From Melanopsichium pennsylvanicum (lineage: Eukaryota; Basidiomycota; Ustilaginomycetes; Ustilaginales): a stretch of 64,000 bases of DNA. Shown here one piece after another: positions 42,706-53,500 of this stretch. The DNA lies in the NCBI GenBank assembly GCA_900208305.1, contig OAPG01000004.1:310001-374000 (forward strand). Direction: 5' to 3'. The position numbers and the translations under genes were made by a program. Position 1 is the first letter of the stretch; each line of letters opens with the position of its first letter. Under the pieces are notes generated by a model. The model ran no database searches, had not been told where the DNA came from, and saw only the letters and a program-made list of their open reading frames with translations.

Positions 42706-45700
42706 ATGCCTTCCAAACCATCCGTCAGCGATGTAAAGATCACTTTAACCTCGGTAACCGACCTTCGTTGCCACTTTGACGAAATCTACAACGACCTCCA
42801 CTTGCCCGAAACAGAACATACTTGGCAAAAGATCGAACGAGCGCTTCTACATATTCAAGCCATCACAAGGGGTGGAGCGACCAAGTTCCCTGAATTTGTG
42901 ACGTTACTCAAAGAAAATGCGGCGCCATTCAACAATTCGCTTCTTTCAGAGAGGACAAAGTTGTCTGGAACTGCAGGTGACTTGTTGAACTCGATAGCGC
43001 CTAGGTTGGCCGAGAGGTTCGAAGCGTTGGTTCCAGTATTTCTTCCTACATTGTTGTTGATCTGTGCAAGGACAAACAAGGTCGCGGTGAAAAGGGCGGA
43101 AAAATCGCTTCACTTTGTGGTCAAGCATTGTAAACCGCCTTCTGTCGTGTCGTATCTCAAAGAAGCCATCAAGGATAAAGCGCAGGGGTTAAGGGCTGTT
43201 GTGGCAGGGACACTGGTATTAGTGCTAGAATGTACCGAGAAGGAACGCCTCGCTAGAAGGGTGGTAGATATTGAAGGATGTATCAGGAGCGGTGCAACGG
43301 ATTCCAACCCTGAGGTGCGACAGAAGACAAAGAGGCTCTTTGAGCTGTACGTCTCAACATGGCCCGAAAGAGTGGAGCAATTTACCAAGCCAATGACACC
43401 AACCATCCGTAGATATCTCTCCCTTCCCAAGACGGGGGCACTTCATGTCGAGATGCCGCCTTTGACAGCAGCACCCGCACCAGCGGCGCCAGCATCGGCA
43501 AAGCCTCAAGCACACGCTTCTTCCTCTTCAGACCCGAGTCACCTTCTAGAGGCAGCCGTGCCAGTATCGCATCCACCTCCATCCCGCTCAGCGCCCGCTT
43601 ACAGCTTTTTCCCAGACCTCAAAAATTCGATGATTTCCTTGTCGAGCTCCTCGTCTGCGATGCATAATCCCGCAGCTCCTGGCTTCAGCGTCAATGATGC
43701 TACCTATGTCAAGCGTGGCCTTTTTGCTGAGCAGATCGCAGCAGCCAGGAGTGCTCGAATGGCCCGCGTGCCTTCGTACAACTTTGACGATCTGGGCAAA
43801 TCCTCAACCGAGAATGCACCAGTCCACACAATGAAGAGGCAGCCAAGCTACGATCGGCTCCACTCTCATGGCGCTGCACCCTCTGGAGCTGCTTTCCGTG
43901 TACCTCGGTTTGACGTCGTTCCGATTCGACAAGATAGTGATGGTAGCAGACCGCGAAGCTGTTATGGCCACGAACCCGTCCCTCACATGCACGGCGACAT
44001 CAACGCAAATACGCCTTCTTTCGCGGCAACTTCCAGCAGGCATGGCAAGAGCGCTCTCTTGGCAGCCTGCAAGCAGGCGTTTGTCGGCGACATGCTGAGT
44101 TCAAAATCATCTTCGTCTCGTGAGCGTCACCACCGAGATCGATCGGAAAAGCCTTCCAAGCACGGGGACAAAAGGCGTGAGAAGACAGTGACGGTGCGCT
44201 TTGAGCCAGAGTCAGATGACAAAGAAGACGATGAAGCGCGACACGCTGCAGATAAGGCAAGCGAGGGAGTCTGCAGATCAAAGTCGACGCCTCAGATTGC
44301 TATTCACGCGATCGAGATAGCCGAACAACCATATGTTCAAGTCAAAATACCAACGGACGATACATACAAACATCACCAGGACGGAGCAGCAGACCGGGAA
44401 ATGGCTCCGGGCAAGGACGGTTACTCGGAGGATGGTGATGACGACGACGGCGAGAGACCATCGACGCCGTCCGAGCGTATCCTGCATGCACAGACCCCAA
44501 GGACTGGTGTCAAGGCGAGCCGAGTGCCTGCACAGCGAGTGGCCATGGCTTCAGCGGTCAAAGTATCGGCTATGCGTGTAGCTATGCCAACACCGTCAGC
44601 TAAAATTGCTGCAAGTCGCGTGGTGAGCGTCTTCGATTCCGGCGAGTCGAGCCCAGTGCTCAAGGCTCGCGCAGATGCGAAGACTCCTCGAGCTCAGCCG
44701 GATAAGGTTGAGGTAGCATCAGCTCTTGTGAAAGAACAGCATAATGATAACAAGGAGGGCGCGAGTCAGCATATCGCGGGAAAAGAAGCAGCAGAGATGA
44801 TGGAGACAAACAAGCACATGACAACCGCAGACAAGAAGCCGACGAGCTCCGCGGTTCAAATGACAAAGCCGGCGTCCAAGCCAGTGCCAACGAAAGCGGC
44901 ACCCTCAGCATCACTGGCAGCGAAAGCACGTCTAGAAGCCAAGACCGCGAGGCCCGTGAGAGCCAAACCCTCGGCTACGACGGCCGCTGCTGCAAGCAAA
45001 AAGGTAGTTACCAAAAATGCCAACACAGTATCCAAGGCAACTGTTGTCAGGAAGCCAATCAGCGCTTCCAGCGTGACCTCGAAGCCAGTGAGCAAGGCAG
45101 CTGGACCAGCAGGATCAGATGTCAATGCCAGCAAGGTCGCGACTGGAATTATAAGAAACGCTGCTGCAGCAAGCGCAGCTGTTGCTCGAGCCAGACCTGC
45201 CCCGACGACCAAATTGGCGACCAGCGCAGCGCCCTCAGCGGCATTGGCCGCAAAGAAGGCGGAGACTGCAGCTGCGATCAAATCATCAACATCGAGGCTT
45301 ACTGCCCCAACAGTGTCGTCCCGCAACAAGATTGTTCAAGTAGCGGCGGTCAAAAAGTTCCAGCCGAGCAAGCCATCCAGCCTGGTGACGCGACCGAAGA
45401 GCTCCATCGCAGCTTCGCTTACCGCAAAGAGCAAGCTTGTCGGTGCGCAAGCTGCGGCTTCTGACAAGGCCAATGCAGTTCGTAAGGCGAGCATCAACAT
45501 GGCTGTGCGCATTGGAAATCATCAAAGAGCATCTGCAGCAGGATGGCCAACCCTTCCACCTGCAGCGCCCTCGTCGTCCATCAAGGCGGTTGGTGAGAAT
45601 GGTCACGATAAGGAAGGCGAAGCCGCGGATGTAGCTGCTCTCAAGGTGGAGGATGCATCGAGGCGCGAGCTGGAAGACAAGACGGTGGGCGAGAGAGGCG

Positions 45701-46410
45701 CAGAAGAGGTCGCCACCGCTTCGAAGAAGGAAGTTCTGAAAACTGAGGAGATAGCCGGGACGGTGCCTTCCGAAGCGGTTAGCGAGTGGGCCGAAGCTGA
45801 AACGGAATCCACCCAGCGAAACGAGGAGTCTGTCGATGAGCAAAATGCGTCTGCCGAGGTGGTGTCCGAGGAGGAAGAGCAGCAAGGTAGCATGGGAACA
45901 GCGGACGCAGCGCCTGCCGTTGCCACACCAGTCAAATTGCCCACTGTGGCTCACAAAGCAGATTTGGTCAAGGCGCGAACTCCGTTGAGCTCAAAGAACA
46001 CCAATCTGCCAAAAGTCACGCCGCTGAGCAATGTAACGAGCGAGAAGATCGTCTCGCCAATCTCGTCGAGTCGCATTAGGGCAGAAGCACGCTCAACTCC
46101 AGCGCGCTCACCGCTTCGAATTTCGGCCACGCCAAAGATCACGACCAGGTTGCTTGAGCTTGGCCAAGATGAATCGTCGTTTGAGGAGTCGGAAAGCGAA
46201 TCAGAGGAGGAAGAAGATACGGACGAGGTGGTTCAATTGCATCTCCGACTTCGCCCAGCTGCTCAGGAAATGACTTTTTCTCACGTCACTCACAAGGTGG
46301 TAGCAGCCAATAGGCAATTTGTGCTTGGTGTTGACTCTTCGGATGAATCATCCATGATGGATGCCAACGGAGACGATGAGACTGTGGTGCTGGATGAGCA
46401 AGTTGCGTAA
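42706..46410 (+). CDS. CLASP-type TOG-domain microtubule-associated protein
   Basis: A 1,234-residue protein. Residues 1-240 form a helical-repeat TOG domain of the CLASP_N type (DLRCHFDEIYNDLHLPETEHTWQKIERALLHI, later GTLVLVLECTEKERLARRVVDIEGCI and NPEVRQKTKRLFELYVSTWP). CLASPs bind tubulin, rescue depolymerising microtubules and stabilise spindles; yeast Stu1 and S. pombe Cls1/Peg1 are relatives. The rest is low complexity: Ser/Pro-rich to about 430, His/Arg/Asp-rich to 560, then an Ala/Lys/Val-rich basic region (about 700-960) that could bind the microtubule lattice, and an acidic C-terminus. Only one TOG domain is visible, whereas most CLASPs have two or more, so it may be a shortened CLASP or a CLASP_N-only protein. 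The start is the first ATG in frame. Single exon. Confidence 0.75.
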   Translation: MPSKPSVSDVKITLTSVTDLRCHFDEIYNDLHLPETEHTWQKIERALLHIQAITRGGATKFPEFVTLLKENAAPFNNSLLSERTKLSGTAGDLLNSIAPRLAERFEALVPVFLPTLLLICARTNKVAVKRAEKSLHFVVKHCKPPSVVSYLKEAIKDKAQGLRAVVAGTLVLVLECTEKERLARRVVDIEGCIRSGATDSNPEVRQKTKRLFELYVSTWPERVEQFTKPMTPTIRRYLSLPKTGALHVEMPPLTAAPAPAAPASAKPQAHASSSSDPSHLLEAAVPVSHPPPSRSAPAYSFFPDLKNSMISLSSSSSAMHNPAAPGFSVNDATYVKRGLFAEQIAAARSARMARVPSYNFDDLGKSSTENAPVHTMKRQPSYDRLHSHGAAPSGAAFRVPRFDVVPIRQDSDGSRPRSCYGHEPVPHMHGDINANTPSFAATSSRHGKSALLAACKQAFVGDMLSSKSSSSRERHHRDRSEKPSKHGDKRREKTVTVRFEPESDDKEDDEARHAADKASEGVCRSKSTPQIAIHAIEIAEQPYVQVKIPTDDTYKHHQDGAADREMAPGKDGYSEDGDDDDGERPSTPSERILHAQTPRTGVKASRVPAQRVAMASAVKVSAMRVAMPTPSAKIAASRVVSVFDSGESSPVLKARADAKTPRAQPDKVEVASALVKEQHNDNKEGASQHIAGKEAAEMMETNKHMTTADKKPTSSAVQMTKPASKPVPTKAAPSASLAAKARLEAKTARPVRAKPSATTAAAASKKVVTKNANTVSKATVVRKPISASSVTSKPVSKAAGPAGSDVNASKVATGIIRNAAAASAAVARARPAPTTKLATSAAPSAALAAKKAETAAAIKSSTSRLTAPTVSSRNKIVQVAAVKKFQPSKPSSLVTRPKSSIAASLTAKSKLVGAQAAASDKANAVRKASINMAVRIGNHQRASAAGWPTLPPAAPSSSIKAVGENGHDKEGEAADVAALKVEDASRRELEDKTVGERGAEEVATASKKEVLKTEEIAGTVPSEAVSEWAEAETESTQRNEESVDEQNASAEVVSEEEEQQGSMGTADAAPAVATPVKLPTVAHKADLVKARTPLSSKNTNLPKVTPLSNVTSEKIVSPISSSRIRAEARSTPARSPLRISATPKITTRLLELGQDESSFEESESESEEEEDTDEVVQLHLRLRPAAQEMTFSHVTHKVVAANRQFVLGVDSSDESSMMDANGDDETVVLDEQVA

Positions 46411-47338
46411 CGATCGTCGTCACGAGTGTATATACCCATGTTCAGAATACACTACATTACTACATGTCACAAAAGAATTAACCGGAACGAACTCTGTATC
46501 TCTTTTCATATGAGTTGTGCAATGAGATGTGTGTGAGTCACATGGCATCATCAAACACATGTGGATGAGCACAAGCGTGATAGCGAGAGCATGGGGGTTG
46601 AATATGATTGATGATAACATTTTAATTCGTTCCGAATATCGGAAACGTATAAGGGCAACACGGCACTCTGTGTAAGTTACTGTAAGTTGAGTTAATAGGC
46701 AGTTTTCGGTTTGCCATCGTCTGGGTCGTTTTGGGCTTGCTTGCTTATGCAGTAATTCAAACACCGTACATATCTCATGCACGTCGTGTGTGCCCTAGAT
46801 CCCCTCATGGGTGGTTAGCTCCATACAAAGTGAACCCATATGGGTTGGCAACAAGTTGTCTTGGTGAAAGAGTCTGAGAAAGTTGGTTCTGAGAAAATGA
46901 GGATGTTTGTATTGAGAAATTTGGCTTGTGGAGACTGTTTTTTTTTGCCATCGAGGCTTGATATGAGTGCTTACACCATCTCAATCCCCCACATTACCCC
47001 ACAAAACCTTATCCCTCCGAACCATCACCATCGTCACCTTCGTCTGGGTCGCATCATCTGCAACACAGACACCCATACGATGGCAGACCGAAAACTGCCT
47101 AATTTCATCATGTTGCGCGATTTCAACTGCACCGCAAATAAATCGCTAAACACAAATTAAGTGAAATTCGACTTTCTAGTTTGGTCGGTGTGTTCCCCCA
47201 AAGCGTATCTTACAATCTAGCCAAACTCGGCTTACTCGGCCTAACCTCCTGAATCAATCTCAACCGTTCTTCTCATCAACATCGCCAACTTTGCTCATGT
47301 TTGTCTCGCATTTATAGCTGATCTTGTCACCTACCAAG
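46411..47338. other. spacer with a separated inverted repeat
   Basis: Between the CLASP-like gene and the DDHD lipase. It contains two inverted copies of a motif around GGCAGTTTTCGGT-TGCCATCGT at about 46696-46724 and 47072-47102, roughly 350 bp apart. Short frames on both strands spell similar short peptides only because they cross these copies. No gene supported. Confidence 0.5.
46696..47102. repeat. candidate MITE-like element: ~30 bp inverted repeat ends, ~405 bp overall
   Basis: The arms at 46696-46724 and 47072-47102 are inverted copies with about two mismatches. The enclosed 350 bp is non-coding. The flanks give TTAA and CTAATT contexts but no clear target-site duplication, so identification as a miniature inverted-repeat element is tentative. 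Confidence 0.4.
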
Positions 47339-50300
47339 ATGAGTCGGACGACTTCAGAGTCTGGAATATTATCTCCACCCCCTCATAGAGCGCGATGGAT
47401 GTACGCTCGTGGAGACACCTGGGCCACATTCCAACCTCACGACAACGATAAGCTCGAACGCAAGTGGAACGAGCTCGGCGGAGATGATTGGGCTCGTCGA
47501 CGCAACCAACAAGCCCAAGATCTGTGTCAAGATGAGAAAAGAAAGTCGACAACATCAAAACCTCGTGCACCTCCCTCCGGTGTAGACGCCATTCAGTCCG
47601 CTCTTGATGGCTTCACCAACCTTTCCCATCCATCAAAGCGAGATTCAAGGTCTGCACACGGACAGTTATCCAAAGATAGCTCGGCGGGTAGCTCTTGGAT
47701 CAGTGACCTGCGATCGTACATGTCTTTTGCAAAGGATGACGCCGCAGATCATGGCTCAAATACCGATTCGGACGAGCAGCGCAGCTCAAACGACGACTCC
47801 AAAAAGTCAGACGATGACAGTATCCAGGTCAACTATATCCTTGATCCTGATCAGCCTCAAGCAGAGCGCGCAGCCAAGGTGGAAGTCATGGAAGATAATC
47901 TCTTTGATGTCGACCTCGAGTCTATGACGCTCTATCCTGTCTTTTGGAAAGGTGTGTTGCTCAAAGTCGTCCGTGCCACGTGGTTCTACTCTTCGCTCAC
48001 AGACGGCTCGTATGCCCCCATCAGTGGGGACGATCCTCTCTCTCAAGATCTCGACGACGCCTACTCCAAGGCACAACCGTGGCTGTACCAGTCGAATGCC
48101 ACGACCGACGGTGATTCGGACAATCACACAGTGGGAGAAGAGACGAACAAGTCAAATCGCTACCCACTTACTAGCATGAAGGATAAGGGCCAAGTTTGCT
48201 TCCAAGATGCACAGGTCGGTCGGATCTTCTCCCAAGATCTACGAGGTCGCTTTCTGTCCATCGTGGGCGGCTCAATCGTCGTCCGCGGCTTTGACCGTGC
48301 GGAAGAGATCGCCAAGCAAAAGTCGTTCAGCCCGCTCTTCAACACCTCGCTTCCGTGGGCCAATGGTCACGAGAAGAGCAGCAGCACCAACAGCGAAAGT
48401 TCCTCCGCGTATACTGAATCCCAGAGGAAGGGCTCCAGCGCTGGTGCTCATTCTGCCTCAAAACGTCAAGGAGCAGCCAAGACCTCATCTGCACCACCGT
48501 CCGGTGGAGGGGCGGATGGATCAAACCGCGCCGACGCCTCCAGCAATGGCGACAAGGATGAGCGAAGATCTTTTGCTGCCAAGCTCGTCCCTTCTAGTGA
48601 TGCAGCACTCAGGCCGCTCGTGACTCTCAAGAAGCTCTTTGATTACGACGAGAACAAGGCTGCGGACGAGGAAAAGCGCAAAATGAAGCAACAAATGACC
48701 GAAGACGAGTTGGACCGTCAGAGACGCGCCGAAGACGACCTCGACTTGCTCCCCGACGATTGCAAAGACCAACCGCCAGAGCTGGTTTTTGCTGTTCACG
48801 GCATCGGGCAACAGCTCACCGAAGACTTTGAGGCGCTCGACTTCGTTTACGACATCGAGCATCTTCGCAATCTGGCGAGCGAGAACGCCAGCGACCCTGC
48901 TGTGCGCCGACTTTCAAGAGGACGCCGAGCGCAGTTTATTCCCATCTGCTGGCGAAGGTTTATGGAATTTGACGACAGGCCCGGGAGCAACGACAACTTT
49001 TACACTCTTGACGACATCACCAACTCGGCAGCTATCCCCATAGTCCGCAACGTAATCACCAAAGTCGTACTCGATGTGCCATTCTACCTATCTCGTCATC
49101 GTAAGAAGATGATTGATTCGGTCACCTCTGAGCTCAACCGTACTTACCGACTCTTCTGCCGACGCAACCCAAATTTCGAGAAGGATGGAGGTCGCGTTTC
49201 CATCATCGGGCATTCGTTGGGGTCCGCGCTTGCGGCTGACATTCTCTCAGCGCAGCCATCGAAAGTCCCGCCGCTCTCCGAGGTCGAAAAGTCTGACCAC
49301 GACAAGCTCCGCAGCAACAGTTGTCTCCATTTCAACGTGAAGAATCTCTTCTTCATCGGTTCGCCCGTTGCGTTCTTCTTCCATCTCGAAGGCGGACAAC
49401 TCATCGCGAGAAGTGGCACGGAACGTCATCCGGCCAACGATTCTGATGCGCTTGATGATGGGATGGGCCGATATGGCTGCCTCGCGGCCGAAAATGTGTA
49501 CAACATATTCAATCCGAACGATCCCGTCGCTTTCCAGCTTGCACCGACGGTCGACTCGGCCTATGCAAAAGTTGTCAAGCCAATCTCGATCGAGAGTGCT
49601 ACTGAGGCTTTGCTGCGCAGTCTGACCTTGCCGCGCATCAGCGTCAGTCGGATTTTTGAAAAGTACAAGGAGCACCCTTTCCAAGGTGTTGGCAAGATTG
49701 TCAGACAAGCAAGGATTCTGGCAGATGAGGAGGACCAGCTGCCATACGACCTCTCAAAAGGCGACAAGAGACAGTTGACAGAGAGAGAAAGGGGACGACG
49801 CATCGTTGAGGACTCGGACTACATCCGGACTGTACGCAAGTGGCAACATCTCAACACTTCAAAACCCACCGCCTCCGACTACAATCACGAGGCACCGACG
49901 CCGGACTACGGCGAGCTGGAAACCGAGCTTGGAACACGCAAAAAGACACTCCAACCCGAAATGGCTCTTCGCATCGCTTTCGGTACCGAAGAATCAGACG
50001 AGAAGCACGACTTTGATCTCGAATCGCTCGAAAGGGCAGAACGCCGCTTCCGCGCCCTCAACCCGCACGGCTGCATCGATTACCACCTCTCGGCAAGCAT
50101 CAGTCTGAGCGGTTACCTAGACATGTTTGGAGCGCACCTTGCTTACTGGGCGCATCGCGATTTTGCCGTGTTTGTTCTCACACAATTGTTCATGGACTTC
50201 ACCAACACGGACGAGGTCACGATTGTGCCGCAGATTCAGGGCACTGAGAACGACAAAGAGGACAGTGATGATGATGATGAAGAAGCAGAAGGAGACGATG

Positions 50301-50359
50301 AAGAAGACCAGCAAATAGAAGACGGAGAAAAGAGTGAGGATGACGAGCGAGCCGTCTAA
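47339..50359 (+). CDS. DDHD-domain phospholipase (PA-PLA1 / Yor022c family)
   Basis: An intracellular phospholipase A1-like enzyme acting on phosphatidic acid, or on cardiolipin as in the yeast relative Ddl1. The product is 1,006 residues. An N-terminal WMYARGDTWATFQPHDNDKLERKW segment is WWE-like. The alpha/beta-hydrolase core has LVFAVHGIGQQL (oxyanion side) and the GxSxG nucleophile elbow IIGHSLGSALAADIL with Ser626. The DDHD domain follows: FFIGSPVAFFF, YNIFNPNDPVAFQL and, close to the end, DYHLSASISLSGYLDMFGAHLAYWAHRDFAVFVL, giving the metal-type Asp/His residues of the name. The C-terminus is a poly-acidic tail. The start is the ATG at 47339; a TTG in frame upstream was rejected. Single exon. 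Its 3' end faces the spindle-pole gene 155 bp away. Confidence 0.9.
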   Translation: MSRTTSESGILSPPPHRARWMYARGDTWATFQPHDNDKLERKWNELGGDDWARRRNQQAQDLCQDEKRKSTTSKPRAPPSGVDAIQSALDGFTNLSHPSKRDSRSAHGQLSKDSSAGSSWISDLRSYMSFAKDDAADHGSNTDSDEQRSSNDDSKKSDDDSIQVNYILDPDQPQAERAAKVEVMEDNLFDVDLESMTLYPVFWKGVLLKVVRATWFYSSLTDGSYAPISGDDPLSQDLDDAYSKAQPWLYQSNATTDGDSDNHTVGEETNKSNRYPLTSMKDKGQVCFQDAQVGRIFSQDLRGRFLSIVGGSIVVRGFDRAEEIAKQKSFSPLFNTSLPWANGHEKSSSTNSESSSAYTESQRKGSSAGAHSASKRQGAAKTSSAPPSGGGADGSNRADASSNGDKDERRSFAAKLVPSSDAALRPLVTLKKLFDYDENKAADEEKRKMKQQMTEDELDRQRRAEDDLDLLPDDCKDQPPELVFAVHGIGQQLTEDFEALDFVYDIEHLRNLASENASDPAVRRLSRGRRAQFIPICWRRFMEFDDRPGSNDNFYTLDDITNSAAIPIVRNVITKVVLDVPFYLSRHRKKMIDSVTSELNRTYRLFCRRNPNFEKDGGRVSIIGHSLGSALAADILSAQPSKVPPLSEVEKSDHDKLRSNSCLHFNVKNLFFIGSPVAFFFHLEGGQLIARSGTERHPANDSDALDDGMGRYGCLAAENVYNIFNPNDPVAFQLAPTVDSAYAKVVKPISIESATEALLRSLTLPRISVSRIFEKYKEHPFQGVGKIVRQARILADEEDQLPYDLSKGDKRQLTERERGRRIVEDSDYIRTVRKWQHLNTSKPTASDYNHEAPTPDYGELETELGTRKKTLQPEMALRIAFGTEESDEKHDFDLESLERAERRFRALNPHGCIDYHLSASISLSGYLDMFGAHLAYWAHRDFAVFVLTQLFMDFTNTDEVTIVPQIQGTENDKEDSDDDDEEAEGDDEEDQQIEDGEKSEDDERAV

Positions 50360-50513
50360 GACACGATGGAACTCGCACACACACATATCAGACGCGAGAC
50401 AACCATTCTGAAATTTGGGTTGTATTCGATAGATCTTGCCACATTGACTTGGAAGAGACTACTCTACGATTACGGAATTGTACAAAACAAGAGAATTTGG
50501 AGCACATCAATGA

Positions 50514-53500
50514 TTATCGCCTGTGCGCTGCAAAGTCAGCCTTGGGCCCGACCAAGCCCGTCGCACTTTGCTGTTGCGGTTGCTGCTGCACTGGCAGAAC
50601 ATTCCTGCGCGACTTTACTTCTTCGTGAGCCTTTTGCAAGTTCTGCTTGATCTCATTGACCCGCTTTGCCTTGTTTGCCAGAAGTTGCATCCTAGCCACA
50701 GCGATGGATGCATTAAGAGCCTTTGCCCATCTCCTCTTGATCTCGTCTGGCCTCCTCACTGTATCCCTGGCATGGTGCTGGAGGTTGAGATCAAAGATCA
50801 GCCTCCCGAGTTGCGTGTCGGAGCGGGTGAGACCTTGAAGGAGAAGGCTGATGTATTGCTTTTGGTGGCTGAGATCTGCTCGAAGGTCCATCTCGCGCTC
50901 GAGCCTGAGTTTGAAGTACTTGATCTGCAGCATAAGACCTTTGCATTCAGCCTCGTGCATCTTTCTTGCGGCGATGAGCGAGTGTTCCTCGACATACGGA
51001 GGCGGAGCACTCGTACGGGAACGTTCCAGCTCATCGAGCTTGTTCTTGATGCTATCCACCTCGGCGGTCTTGGATTTGAGTTGGTGAACAAGGGTGCGAA
51101 CCTGAACCATGAACTCGGCACGCTCTCGATTCTTTGCTTCTCCATCCGATGCCAGTCGACGTCGAACCTCTTCGCGTTCAGCTCGAAGCGCTTCCAGGTC
51201 TGCACCCTGTCGATCAGCTTCGCGTCGAAGAGTGCGCAGTTCTTGCTCAAACATACCAACGTCGTGAACAATCAGATCCCGCTCAGCACGTAGTCTGTCG
51301 CGATCACCAGTAATCTTTTCGTACGCCACCTTCTTGGAGCGCAAGGCTGCATGTGCTGCCTCCATTTGCTCGATCTGCTCGTCCAGCTGGGTCTGGTGTT
51401 CCGCCAAGGCCGCCCGCGATGTAGCGAGGTCGGCGAGAACCTGCTCATGATTTTCGTTGGCAGCAGCGAATTTTTTGTGTAGGTCAGCGCGCTGGCTGAG
51501 GAGGTCGTTGCGCTCGGCCTTCAGAAGCTCCACTTCAGACTGGACTGCTTGGAAGCGTTCAGCTAGACGTTCGGTCTGGCACTCGAGCTGTTCCTTCTCG
51601 CGATGGCCCATTGAGCTTTCTGGCTGCACCGCCTTCTGCATGTACTGACGTCCGAGGCTCTGGAGCCCATCCATCTTCTCCTCGAGCTTACGCTTGACCA
51701 TCTCGAGCTCAGCCTGTGTGCGCGAAAGGCTGCCTTCGATCGATTCCTTCTGCTGACTAGCAGCTCGCGTCTCTGCGAGCTTACTTCTCTGCTTGGCACG
51801 TTCGTGTTGCAAGTCCTGCTGTAGCGACGACGCAGCCTCTTTGAATCGGTTGAGCTCCGCGAGCACTTCCTGATAGTGGTGCTTCTCGGCGCTGCGATCT
51901 TGCAACTCTCGCTCTCGGCGTTCGAGGTCTCGCTCGCGTTGCTGCAGCTTGTCGTGGTCAGCAGCCCATCGGCTCTTGAGGGCCTCGAGCTGTGCATGAA
52001 CATCGGCAAAGACCTTCTGGCGTTGACTGACGCTCTTGTTAGGGCTTACGCTTGACGAGTCTCCATTGTGACCACCAGCCATGCGAAGCCTTTCGATTTC
52101 GGCTTCTAGCTCAGCAATACGATCATGTGCTTGCTCGAGTCGCTCAGCCAACGTAAGATGCGCAACACCGGCTTCGTCAAGCTGCTGCAGCTTGGCGTCG
52201 ATCGACGCGTTAGCTTCATCAAGAGCACCTTCCAAATATACGATCCTATCGACAACATTTCCTGCGCCGAGGCTCGACTCATTGTAAAGCCATGAAGCTT
52301 CGCTGAGTGAACCGGGCGAGCGAGGCGTCTTGACGGCCGAAATGTCTCGCAAGCTCATCACCGACTTGGGAAGAGGAGAGGATCCGAGGTGCGTTCTTCC
52401 AGACGTCAAAGGCCGGAGCGAGGCACCGTCTCCCTCATCGCCATCCTTGGACAGGTTCGCGAGGTTGGTGCCTACGCCCTTGCTTATCATCTCGCGATAC
52501 TGCTGCACTCGCTCCTCGAGCTCAGCTTTCTGTCGCTCAAGGAAGCGAATCTTCTCGTTTCGCACTGAAGATGGAGGCGATATCCCTTGCTCACCCGCTC
52601 CAGCTTCGAGTTTGAGAATGTAGGCTTGTGCGTCACGAAGCTTTTCCTTGAGAGACTCGCGCTGTAATGCTTGGCTCTCGTCGGCTTCTTCGTTCATGCC
52701 TCCGTTCTTGGACAGCTGCGCGTTGGCGACGTTGAGGCTATGCTCCAGGCCACGAAGACGGGCTGCACCGCTTATAACTTCTTCGTGAAGGGCTTCGAGT
52801 TCGTAATTTGCTTGCTGAATTGTCCCATCCTTGGATTCGAGCTGTTTCGCCAGTTTGTCGTTCTCGCTTTCGAGCTCTGTGATGCGATGGTGCAAAGCGG
52901 ACACGTCTTCCTTCTCGACGTGAGCAGCTGAAGCCGGTCCTGTGTGGCCTTCCTTAAGCTCTGCAAGCTCCTTTTGCAGGGTACGGACGCGCTCAAGGGC
53001 TTGATCTCTCTCTGTCTCAATTCGGTCAAGCGTCTGGAAAGAGAATGCCTTGGCCTGTTGAACCTGTTCTTCCATCTGTGTTCGTTCCCTTTCCAGGCGA
53101 GTCTCCAACTCTTCGAGGTCCTCGTCCTTCTCCCTGAGCAAGCCTTGCAATTCCTCGATCTCGCCTTGCAAATGTTGTTCGCGCTCTTCTTTGCTGGCTT
53201 GTGATGCGGACTGAGCGCTCTTGAGGGACTCAATCTCTTTCTCCTTTTCGTCAAGAAGATCTGCGAGCTCTTGTGCCTCCTTGTCGAGCGCGTCGGCCCG
53301 CTCGCTTTCAGCTTGCATCCTCTGGGTCACTGCTTCAAAGTCGGCCTGTGCAGACTGATTAGATGACGTTGCTCCGAGCTTAGCGAGCTTCTGCATCAGC
53401 TGGTCGCGTTCATGCTTGAGCTCCTCGTTCTCGGCATCCAAGCGTGCATTGAGCTTGCTTTGGTAAAGGGCAAGCTTGGCAGCATCGACGCGCGGTCTGG

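Noticed and set aside
50523..51293. Plus-strand frame of 256 codons
   Set aside because: It is the antisense shadow of the PACT-region exon of the spindle-pole protein.
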